Of a stretch of DNA of 64,000 nt, positions 17,773 through 25,759 are shown in pieces. The first letter of the stretch is position 1. Each line of letters opens with the position of its first letter. Under the pieces are notes generated by a model, which was not told where the DNA came from, ran no database searches, and was given only the letters and a program-made list of their open reading frames with translations. A program made the position numbers and the translations under genes. The DNA is from Paenibacillus sp. FSL W8-0426 (GTDB lineage: Bacteria; Bacillota; Bacilli; Paenibacillales; Paenibacillaceae): contig NZ_CP150203.1 in assembly GCF_037969725.1 (NCBI RefSeq), positions 3,612,001-3,676,000 on the forward strand, read 5' to 3'.

Positions 17773-18188
17773 CCTATATTTCATTGTACTTCCTGATTAT
17801 TATTTATTATACCAGATATGAACCAGTTGCACACGCTGTGAGTAAATTATTTCACCTGAAATAAATACTGAAATTGTTCATGCCTCTTTGGATGTAGTGG
17901 ATGTTAACACGGGGGTTCTGAACCATTTATCCCTTTTAGAATTTATCGGATTCAAAAAACCGCCACAGGATAAGTACCTTTGACGGTTTAAGAAGTGATC
18001 AAACCTGCTGAAGCAGCTTAATCTATCCGGATCGCATCATCCTTCGTGTATCCCTGCCGATCATCAGTATCAAGGCAAGACAATGATCGCGTACAGTGAT
18101 AAGGGGCGACTTAAGCGTTTATTGGTTAATATTTTGCATGAAACTGTATTAAAGATGAACAGTCCTCCCTACTTGGGCTCCCGAAGAT
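17773..18188. other. Intergenic region upstream of the GntR-fusion gene
   Basis: Contains an extended -10 promoter on the minus strand (TGGTATAAT, plus-strand 17806-17814) that would drive the GntR-fusion gene with a leader of about 290 nt including the hairpin element. It overlaps GAACCAGTTG at 17820-17829. A terminator (17957-17989) belongs to the acetyltransferase gene. Nothing else recognisable is present. Confidence 0.5.
17957..17989 (-). terminator. Terminator downstream of the acetyltransferase gene
   Basis: On the minus strand AAACCGTCAAAGG pairs with CCTGTGGCGGTTT across a seven-base loop and is followed by TTTGAA. It lies about 200 nt beyond the stop at 18189. Confidence 0.65.
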
Positions 18189-18716
18189 TCAGCCCTTTAG
18201 TCTCTCATTGAATCGAGCATCGTAGACATATAGATAGGTTAGGACATTATGATTTCTAGTATTCTTAAACTCTTTTTCCAATTTCATTCCGAGACGGATC
18301 GCCACCTTTTTCGAATCGAGATGACTAACCGGCATGTTGGCGCAAATTCTCTTCAGATCCAGCTTGTCCACTCCATACTTCAGAACCGCTGCAGCCCCTT
18401 CCACTCCGTAACCATGTCCCCAATATTTTGCTTGAATAATGTAACCTAGATCATTTTCTTTCTTACTGTCGATATCTGAAACCCGAAGACCGGCATCACC
18501 GATAAGCGAACCATCGCTCTTAAGGAACACGCCGAGTCGTCCAAATCCAACCGCATACATTTCCATACTTTGCCTCATCCATTGCTGACTTTGATCGAGC
18601 GTAAAAGGTGCTGGCCAAAACTTCATGGTTACCGGATCAGATAAAATGGCATGCAGCTGATCTAAATCCCCCCAGTCATACGCCCGTAAGAATAATCTTT
18701 CTGTTTCTAATAACAT
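18189..18716 (-). CDS. GNAT family N-acetyltransferase, RimJ/RimL-like
   Basis: 175 residues beginning MLLETERLFLRAYDWGDLDQL, the standard opening of Acetyltransf_3 proteins that acetylate N termini or small amines with acetyl-CoA. The IGDAGLRVSDIDSKKENDLGY segment precedes a QAKYWGHGYGVEGAAAVL acetyl-CoA-binding loop (Q/RxxGxG/A variant), and RICANMPVSHLDSKKVAIRLGM is the usual later motif with Asn/Asp-x-x-Ser. GGAGG lies ten bases before the ATG. It is a monocistronic gene in an accessory stretch; substrate unknown. Confidence 0.9.
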   Translation of the reverse strand: MLLETERLFLRAYDWGDLDQLHAILSDPVTMKFWPAPFTLDQSQQWMRQSMEMYAVGFGRLGVFLKSDGSLIGDAGLRVSDIDSKKENDLGYIIQAKYWGHGYGVEGAAAVLKYGVDKLDLKRICANMPVSHLDSKKVAIRLGMKLEKEFKNTRNHNVLTYLYVYDARFNERLKG

Positions 18717-19161
18717 AGGTTACGTACCTCCAGTGGAATCAATTCCATTTTATATATGTGTGTATGAATTACGACTAATTATGTTATAATTCCTGCGTTT
18801 CCATTAATTCAAATAGAAATAAAAAACGGCTAAATTAGCGACTTCCATGGGAACGTCTTCTTACCCCTCGACACCCTTCATCTAAAGGAATAATAAATCG
18901 TTTCTTTCTAATGGTCATTTCATTCTCACGGATACTCTTTTTTGGGTTTGAAGCCTTGCTTTTTCCGCCCTTAATTCAATGACAAAATCAAAAAACATCA
19001 TCTCCTCTTAAGAATTACGTCAGTATTAAGGCAAAAAAGACGAAAGGAGCCCGCTGTGTGCAGGCTCCTCCAATTTAAGTACTGATGTAAATTTAATACG
19101 TATTTGATCATCTTGGCAACAAAATTTTAGAATGCATAGAAATATGAATTCCTACCGTATA
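18717..19161. other. Intergenic region with terminators and a dispersed repeat
   Basis: 445 bases without a gene. It holds a weak GCTAAATTAGC hairpin with a minus-strand T-run (18820-18840) and, from 19002 to about 19092, one copy of a repeat whose second copy is at 23961-24080. The repeat includes the terminator of the glucose dehydrogenase gene. A plus-strand TATAAT at about 18784 has no gene behind it. Confidence 0.5.
19002..19092. repeat. Dispersed terminator-bearing repeat, copy 1
   Basis: Shares with 23961-24080 the string TATTAAGGCAAAAAA, then GAC-AAA, the stem GGAGCC...GCAGGCTCC (19046-19068) and the tail TTTAAGTACTGATGT. On the minus strand the stem followed by TTTCGTCTTTTTTGCC is a good terminator for the gene ending at 19162. 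Confidence 0.65.
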
Positions 19162-20257
<1,096 letters not shown>

Positions 20258-20797
20258 ATGCTAAAATCGTTCGCATTAACAATGCTGTTAACTTCATTTA
20301 TTGTCCTTACGGCGTGTGGTGATACAACCTCACCAACTGATAAATCAACGAATTCGACCAATACAACTCAGAATTCAGTACCTGATACATCTAAACATTC
20401 TGAGAATGAAACGGAGCCATCAACTCATTTTAAACCTGGTATTAATATTGATTTTAACAAGGCTGAATCTTCCCTGACAGAAGACGAATCCCCTCTTCTA
20501 GATGTACTTAAATTGAACTTAAAAGGACTTGTTGAGCATGACCATCATCTGTACCGATCCGGATTCGTCACCGAGAAATTGGCTGATGCTATGGAGGGGT
20601 ATTATAATGAGGATTTCCAATATAAGTTTTCAACAATTGAAAGCATTGAAAAATTTGTATCAACCTATAAACAAGTGCATGTTTTTGTTCTTGGGGAACG
20701 TTTAGATTCCAGTACAGATACGATTGAAGCAGTTAAAATGATGTACGCATTCCGGAAGAATAATGAAGGTGTGTGGTCCATCTACACCATTGATTGA
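20258..20797 (+). CDS. Secreted lipoprotein of unknown function, paralogue of the one at 4543
   Basis: 179 residues. The signal peptide MLKSFALTMLLTSFIV ends in the lipobox LTAC with Cys at about residue 20. A 40-residue Ser/Thr/Asn-rich linker follows, then a globular domain starting GINIDFNKAE. That domain has the same layout as the lipoprotein at 4543-5064: a DF motif, a LLDVLKLNLKGL helix (LLNEQIKENLKVTL in the other), and the ending GVWSIYTID versus GNWSLVAID. AAAGGTGG precedes the ATG. Family unknown; likely an envelope protein. Both copies stand alone as plus-strand genes. Confidence 0.8.
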   Translation: MLKSFALTMLLTSFIVLTACGDTTSPTDKSTNSTNTTQNSVPDTSKHSENETEPSTHFKPGINIDFNKAESSLTEDESPLLDVLKLNLKGLVEHDHHLYRSGFVTEKLADAMEGYYNEDFQYKFSTIESIEKFVSTYKQVHVFVLGERLDSSTDTIEAVKMMYAFRKNNEGVWSIYTID

Positions 20798-20889
20798 TTT
20801 GATTCATTGATTGATGAATTCCGCTAAACGAGCAGCGCTCTTCCAGGCCGCTGAGGGAACGAAATCCAGAAAAACAACGATATAGGAGC

Positions 20890-21876
20890 TCAGTCTTTTA
20901 ATAGAAATCCCATGGCTATGCGTTCTTTATCTGCAATCTCGAGCAAAAGCTCGGAAACCTGATTCAACTCCTGGTAGTTTCCCGTTCTTCCCGCAAGATC
21001 GATCATAGAAGAAACGTGAACCCACATTGGAGCGATTGCAGTAAACAACAAGTATGCCTGTTCAACTTTGGGGTCACCCGACAGCTCCACGCATTCTTTT
21101 AAAAAATCCCGATACAGATTGCGAAACAAAGCGCCGCCGGTTCCCGCTCTTTCCATTAGTAAAGCAGTCAAGCATAGATCGTGCTCCACATTTTTACTGC
21201 GGGAAGGCCAATTCAGGATTTCCTTGCTCATTTTTACAATGCCTTTATTCCCCATATTGCTAATGGGCGGGTTCAAGTAGTCATGTGCATTTTGGGCTAA
21301 AGATAATCGTATAGCGGGCATAAGCGGCGGACGGGTGTCGAGCGGTTCGATCGTAAAGGAACGATTCCTGGAGCTCATGGGCCCCTTAGCGTTTCTGGCC
21401 ATAGCCAAATGGTCCAAACTTGTCTTCACAAGTCCTCCCTGTTGTCTGGTATCCGCCATGTAGGCGTATTCTTCATCCATGCCGTATATTACAGCATAAT
21501 GGGCGGCAAAGTGTACTTTGTTCGTGAAATAATCCAAGTAATAGGAATCTAATTTAAGCCCTACCGGAATTCCGTGTTCGATGAAGCTCTGTACGTTCTG
21601 CCACGCTTTTTTTATGGACGAAGTCTCCTGCGCTTTTATGGTGAAATTGAGTCGGGATGCTATGCAAGCAGTCAATTCATCCGGCTTAACCCTTCCCCCA
21701 ATAAAAGGGAAATCCATCCCCTTTGAATCCCAATATATGAATCCCAGCCCTTGCCCAAGTCCGAATAACATCGGCTCGGATATGCGGACGCCCGCAAATT
21801 GAAGTAAATTGCCCATGGTTGTCGTCTCGCAATGTTCCCCTTCAAAAGGAATGAACTCCTCAATTATTTTAGACAT
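20890..21876 (-). CDS. BtrH N-terminal/DUF4872 domain protein
   Basis: 328 residues. The start FIPFEGEHCETTTMGNLLQFAG matches the BtrH N-terminal domain: GxHCxxxxxxN with the Cys that serves as nucleophile in BtrH, the butirosin acyltransferase, and a cysteine-protease-like fold. The FAAHYAVIYGMDEEYAYMADTRQQGG stretch supplies the expected His-Asp partners. The second half (EILNWPSR onward) fits DUF4872. Such proteins transfer acyl groups from carrier proteins or act as peptidase-like enzymes. Here there is no aminoglycoside or carrier-protein gene. The ATG overlaps the end of a 64-codon open frame by eight bases, behind GGAGGAGGCG. Confidence 0.85.
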   Translation of the reverse strand: MSKIIEEFIPFEGEHCETTTMGNLLQFAGVRISEPMLFGLGQGLGFIYWDSKGMDFPFIGGRVKPDELTACIASRLNFTIKAQETSSIKKAWQNVQSFIEHGIPVGLKLDSYYLDYFTNKVHFAAHYAVIYGMDEEYAYMADTRQQGGLVKTSLDHLAMARNAKGPMSSRNRSFTIEPLDTRPPLMPAIRLSLAQNAHDYLNPPISNMGNKGIVKMSKEILNWPSRSKNVEHDLCLTALLMERAGTGGALFRNLYRDFLKECVELSGDPKVEQAYLLFTAIAPMWVHVSSMIDLAGRTGNYQELNQVSELLLEIADKERIAMGFLLKD

Positions 21877-22063
21877 GTCCCTTCGCCTCCTCCATCAATT
21901 CACTGATTATTTTCGAAACGAATACCTGCTCACTCTCGATAAGATGGATCGGATGAAGGAAAAGCACTCTTACGTGCAGCGGCAACCGAGTGGAGCCTTG
22001 TGATTCGTACTTCTGTTTTATATTTTTTAAAGCCTCTTCGAGATAATCAAGCCGCTTCTGCAA
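21869..22063 (-). CDS. Small coiled-coil protein coupled to the BtrH-like gene
   Basis: A 64-codon frame with TTG as its only possible start. It begins with a heptad-like helix (LQKRLDYLEEALKNIKQKY) and ends with LHVRVLFLHPIHLIESEQVF and a second acidic helix. Its stop overlaps the next gene by eight bases, which suggests coupling. The helix reads on upstream of the TTG for six residues (NAAIEA) before a stop, so the start may be mis-set or the gene may be a remnant. No family recognised; moderate to low confidence that it is translated as drawn. Confidence 0.4.
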   Translation of the reverse strand: MQKRLDYLEEALKNIKQKYESQGSTRLPLHVRVLFLHPIHLIESEQVFVSKIISELMEEAKGHV

Positions 22064-22109
22064 AGCTTCGATGGCTGCATTCCTCTATATTTGGAGGACA
22101 AAACATAAA

Positions 22110-22167
22110 CAGCCGATCACAATAACCGGCTGCTTTCTTCGTTTCACAATGCTAACGTTTCCCGTTA
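22110..22167 (-). terminator. Terminator hairpin with TTTCCCGTTAG motif after the PanE-like gene
   Basis: CAGCCG (22110-22115) pairs with CGGCTG (22127-22132). It is accompanied by CTAACG-TTTCC-CGTTAG at about 22152-22167. The same pairing of a GCAGCCG stem with a TTTCCCGTTAG tail recurs at 46982-47043. Confidence 0.55.
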
Positions 22168-22169
22168 GT

Positions 22170-23090
22170 TTAGGCAAGGATTTCCGATTTGACATCATTT
22201 TGACTTAAAAATTCCATTAAATCATTACTCAGCTGCACAATCTCATTGTTAGCATGATTCGCATAATCCGGCAACATCATATCCCTAACCATTTTAGTTC
22301 GTAGCCATGTCATAAAGAATAGATCCAAGAATACGTTTGGACATTGAAGCACCATTTTAAGTATTGGTGGATCAATTGAAACGCCAGCTTTTTGTATTGC
22401 CCTTAGATACGCTTTTAAAGTGACTGTTATTTTGCGTGCCGTCTTTCTGGTTCTAACTGTTTTTTTGTTAATGATCTTATTCTCAGAATACAAAGTGCCC
22501 ATCATGGCAATGTCTGATACGGAATGTGTGATTAGATACGCTTGCATATCCTTTTTAATAACGTAGGGAAGCTTTGCTGCTTCAAAACATTTTGCGAGGT
22601 TTTTTATGCGTTCTGTCACTACACCATTCATTTCTCCAAATGCAGTTGCCACTATAATCCTTGGTAGAAATCGAGCATGCAATACTCCATCTTTAATCTG
22701 TCCGCCGAAGCCGGGAAAAGCTGGTAAAAGTCTATCCCCTACGATGTCCAGCCACGAAGAGAATCCAATTGAATTATTAGTCATCGTAACTATATTTTTG
22801 CTTTGATTATCTTTTAGCGCTAACAACGCTGATTCGGCCCGATCATAACGAACGGTAACGAAAATAAAATCGTATACATCGTCGTTTTCGAGCGTATCAA
22901 TGACATTCACTTGGATCGATTTAACCGTCTCTTTTTCCTTATATTGCAGGCCATTTTCTCTTAATGATTTAAATCTATTAGAACGTGCAAACAGGGTAAC
23001 GTCAAACCCTGCTTCAATGAGCTTAATTGCGTACATGCTCCCGATAACACCTGCACCAAAAATTAAAATTCGATCTTGTTTTGCTGACAT
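22170..23090 (-). CDS. Ketopantoate reductase (PanE/ApbA) family protein
   Basis: 306 residues from the ATG at 23090 (AGGGGTGG upstream). The cofactor loop ILIFGAGVIGSMYAIKLI opens the protein. NIVTMTNNSIG marks the ketopantoate reductase N domain, and the C-terminal helical domain contains the family-conserved Lys/Asn positions less clearly (KKDMQAYLITHSVSDIAMM). The divergence in the C domain and the single-gene context with a divergent TetR regulator suggest a 2-dehydropantoate-reductase-like enzyme of other specificity rather than housekeeping pantothenate synthesis. Confidence 0.8.
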   Translation of the reverse strand: MSAKQDRILIFGAGVIGSMYAIKLIEAGFDVTLFARSNRFKSLRENGLQYKEKETVKSIQVNVIDTLENDDVYDFIFVTVRYDRAESALLALKDNQSKNIVTMTNNSIGFSSWLDIVGDRLLPAFPGFGGQIKDGVLHARFLPRIIVATAFGEMNGVVTERIKNLAKCFEAAKLPYVIKKDMQAYLITHSVSDIAMMGTLYSENKIINKKTVRTRKTARKITVTLKAYLRAIQKAGVSIDPPILKMVLQCPNVFLDLFFMTWLRTKMVRDMMLPDYANHANNEIVQLSNDLMEFLSQNDVKSEILA

Positions 23091-23127
23091 TAAAACCACC
23101 CCTACTTATGAACATTTCCTTTTGATT

Positions 23128-23149
23128 ATCAGACAACATGTTGTATGAT
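23128..23149. promoter_or_regulatory. 22-bp palindrome between PanE-like and TetR genes
   Basis: ATCAGACAACATGTTGTATGAT is palindromic at 10 of 11 base pairs with a perfect 12-bp core ACAACATGTTGT (23133-23144). It sits 38 nt from the PanE-like start and 89 nt from the tetR start, the normal size and place of a TetR-family operator controlling both genes. Confidence 0.7.
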
Positions 23150-23238
23150 GTGATTGTAAGACGTTATGATTTCTTGATCAACCATCAGTTTTTTATGATT
23201 TGTCGGATGATATTCTTATTCGCTAGTAGGAGGGAAAC

Positions 23239-23790
23239 ATGAATAAGCAACCCCAAATAACGGAGAAAACAAGACAAAAGTTTATAGAAGTTTTTTGTGA
23301 GTTATATAGCCAAAAGCCGATTGAGAAAATTTCGGTTCAGGAAATTGCGAATAAGTCCGGATATAACCGCAGCACCTTTTATCAATACTTTACTGACATT
23401 TACGAATTGTTAGACTCTGTTGAGAATGAGTTATTGAATGACATTAAAAAAGAATTGGCGAATAAAGAGATATCGATGCATACGGTTCAAGATACGCTCT
23501 ATTGTCTGGATAAAAGAGAACATCTCCTGGTTCTTAATGCCCTCTTAGGCGATTATGGAAGTGCCCGTTTTTTAAAACGCTTAAAAAAAGAAATCACTTT
23601 GGATCAATTAGAATTAAACATTCCGCAAAACCATTCCTTAACGCCATACTTCATTGAGTTTTACCTGACAACTTCCCTTTCTTTATTTCGTCTTTGGCTC
23701 CAGCGTCAAAAGGATTTATCGTCAGAAGAATTTTTCAAGTTAGTGGAGAACCTATATTCAAAAGGGATTACGCCCTATTTTAAAGAATGA
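23239..23790 (+). CDS. TetR/AcrR family transcriptional regulator
   Basis: 183 residues starting at an ATG behind GTAGGAGGGAAAC. The N-terminal DNA-binding domain reads TRQKFIEVFCELYSQKPIEKISVQEIANKSGYNRSTFYQYFTDI, the classical TetR helix-turn-helix with the YNRSTFYQYF recognition helix. A helical ligand-binding domain follows with a TetR_C pattern. It is transcribed divergently from the PanE-like gene across a 148-bp gap holding a strong palindrome, so it probably represses itself and that gene. The ligand is unknown. Confidence 0.92.
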   Translation: MNKQPQITEKTRQKFIEVFCELYSQKPIEKISVQEIANKSGYNRSTFYQYFTDIYELLDSVENELLNDIKKELANKEISMHTVQDTLYCLDKREHLLVLNALLGDYGSARFLKRLKKEITLDQLELNIPQNHSLTPYFIEFYLTTSLSLFRLWLQRQKDLSSEEFFKLVENLYSKGITPYFKE

Positions 23791-23960
23791 GTCTGTCCTT
23801 CAAACCAAATCCATATGTGGTATAACCATAAAAAAGCGCGCATCAGCTTGTTTACACAGATACCCCATAAAGACAGTAGCACCTGGTGATTCTGCGCCGG
23901 CGCTTTCAGAAAGAGCTAGCCGCAAGCGAACGCGAGTTCCTCCTCATAAAAACACACCAC

Positions 23961-24080
23961 CTCCCTCTTGAGAATTAACTTCATTATTAAGGCAAAAAAA
24001 GACAAAAAGAGCCCGCTATGTGCAGGCTCCTCCATTTAAAACCATTTTCAGTTTATCCATTTAAGTGCTGATGTGAATTA
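23961..24080. repeat. Dispersed terminator-bearing repeat, copy 2, abutting a truncated transporter
   Basis: Matches 19002-19092: CTCC-CTCTT start, TATTAAGGCAAAAAA, the stem GAGCC...GGCTC (24009-24029), and TTTAAGTGCTGATGT at the end. It is longer by about 25 bases because the CCATTTAA segment is duplicated. Its end at 24080 coincides with the point where the MFS reading frame stops matching its family. Confidence 0.65.
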
Positions 24081-24725
24081 ATGTGGCGCCATAATGGCCC
24101 CCATTACCCCGACCAATGCGAACAGAGCGACCTCCTTCTGAGTGAAATGGAACGGCGGACTTGTCAATACCAACGGAACTGTAGTCCAAAACAAACTGAA
24201 TGCTCCGAATACACAGGCATGATAAATTGCCCTCCGGCGCAATGCCGGTGTCGCGTTCAGCAGATGCAGCATGGAGTGCAGCAGCGCCGGGTAAGTTGTA
24301 ACGGTCGAAGGCTTCCTTGAGGGTAGCGCCTTTGCCAATACAAGAGCCAGCGCGAAAATCAATGCCGCGGAGATGAAATATATGGCGCGCCAGCCCATAT
24401 ACTCCGCCACCAAGCTTGAAACGGGACGCGCGAGCATAATCCCCAGAAGCAGCCCGCTCATAACGTTGCCCACATTGCGACCACGCACGGCTTCAGGCGA
24501 GAGATGAGCCGCATACGGCACAAGGATTTGTGCTGCTACGGAACCTACTCCGATCACGAGTGAAGCGGTGAGGAACAGGATGGCGCTTTTGATTACAGCG
24601 ACTATTGCCAAAACGGCGGCTGTAAGAAGCAACGATGAAAGGATCAACTTACGATTTTTCAGGATGTCTCCGAGCGGTACGATAAATAACAAGCCGATCC
24701 CCCGGTTTCCATCTTGGGAGAATGA
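24078..24725 (-). pseudogene. MFS transporter fragment, truncated at both ends
   Basis: The frame enters MFS homology at IGLLFIVPLGDILKNRKLIL, the end of helix 2 with motif A, so about the first 60 residues are missing. It runs through helices 3-8 and stops at FALVGVMGAIMAPH, where family members continue with AGRLADR and four more helices. About 210 of roughly 390 residues remain. Upstream, the in-frame codons are unrelated and overlap the end of the fuconolactonase-like gene. The 3' break abuts a dispersed repeat and the 5' break lies beside a 16-bp inverted repeat, so this is the scar of rearrangements. The intact parent would be a sugar or drug exporter of the DHA1 type. Confidence 0.8.
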
Positions 24726-24730
24726 TATGC

Positions 24731-24787
24731 ATGAAGCTGCTGAATTTGCTTCAAAACCCGAATCCGTGCTTAATTCAGCAGCTTCAT
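24731..24787. repeat. 16-bp perfect inverted repeat at the transporter-fragment junction
   Basis: ATGAAGCTGCTGAATT at 24731-24746 is exactly complementary to 24772-24787, with a 25-base loop. The right arm covers the stop codon of the fuconolactonase-like gene. It could serve as its terminator stem, but there is no T-run. Confidence 0.65.
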
Positions 24788-25614
24788 AGCTTGTAAAACT
24801 CCTGTGCATTGGCTCCAAATAAACGCTCAATTTGAGGTTTGCCCCACTCCTCGGGAATTGAGCATTTCAGGAGATCAACAACTTCCGAATAATCCGCGGC
24901 AAGCAGGCATACCGGCCAGTCGCTGCCAAACATGACCCGTTCAGGTCCAAACAGTTCTATAGCCGTTCGGATATAGGGGGGAAAATCATCCGGGCTCCAA
25001 GCCGCATGATCGCCTTCCGTTACCAGTCCGGATAATTTGCAATACATTCCGGGATGTTGGGCAAATTCGCTCATATACGATTTCCAAGGCTCGAATGTCT
25101 TCTGTTTAATCTGAGGTTTGGCAAGATGGTCAATGACCCCCCGCAAATTCGGGATTTCCCTGAGCAGCTCAGCCACAAAAGCCATTTGTTCCGATACGAG
25201 CAGCAAGTCCACCGGTACTTCCTCATCGGCATAGCTGCGGAGCGCTTTGACAAAGGCCGGTTCCAGAATGCGGGAGGCATCCGGCATGTCCTGGATCATA
25301 ATCCGGAAGCCCTTAAATTTGGGGCTGCGCCGAAATTGATCATAATGCTGCCTGTGATCCGCATCCAAGAGATCGAGCCAGCCTACCACACCGGCAACCG
25401 ATGGCGTCTGGTCGGCAATACTGAGAAGGAAACGGGTCTCCTCGATTGTGGGAGCCGCCTGGACAAGGATGCTTGCATCCAGTTCATGTTTCACCAAATA
25501 TGGTTCCAAATCGGCCGGCATAAAATCGCGATACAGTTCAGGCAGCCCGGGGGTAATCCAGCCGTAGTCATTCCGATCGATCTTCCAGTAATGCTGATGA
25601 GCGTCAACACGCAT
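24784..25614 (-). CDS. Amidohydrolase family, L-fuconolactonase-like
   Basis: 276 residues from the ATG at 25614, seven bases after AAAGGAGGTG; longer readings into the 146-bp gap lack a site. It begins MRVDAHQHYWKIDRNDYGWI, the metal-binding DxHxHxW-type motif of COG3618 amidohydrolases, and has the late FGSDWPVC motif with the catalytic Asp. L-fuconolactonases and related sugar lactonases have this exact pattern. Encoded just after a GH95 alpha-L-fucosidase, it likely opens L-fuconolactone in the non-phosphorylated fucose route (fucose dehydrogenase, lactonase, fuconate dehydratase). The other steps are not encoded nearby. Confidence 0.85.
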   Translation of the reverse strand: MRVDAHQHYWKIDRNDYGWITPGLPELYRDFMPADLEPYLVKHELDASILVQAAPTIEETRFLLSIADQTPSVAGVVGWLDLLDADHRQHYDQFRRSPKFKGFRIMIQDMPDASRILEPAFVKALRSYADEEVPVDLLLVSEQMAFVAELLREIPNLRGVIDHLAKPQIKQKTFEPWKSYMSEFAQHPGMYCKLSGLVTEGDHAAWSPDDFPPYIRTAIELFGPERVMFGSDWPVCLLAADYSEVVDLLKCSIPEEWGKPQIERLFGANAQEFYKL

Positions 25615-25759
25615 CCAGCTGCACCTCCTTTGCATCATCGTTTCAAAATTCATCTTTCGGTTTCTTGAACATTGTATACGAAGCGATTCTGAATCGTTTA
25701 AACCGTGCAGAACGAGCTGAATAAGATCTTTACCGGTTAGTGCTTCAGGATCAATGCTG

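Noticed and set aside
18829..18839. GCTAAATTAGC hairpin as terminator
   Set aside because: Only five pairs with a one-base centre; the repeat terminator at 19046-19068 is the better end of the gdh transcript.
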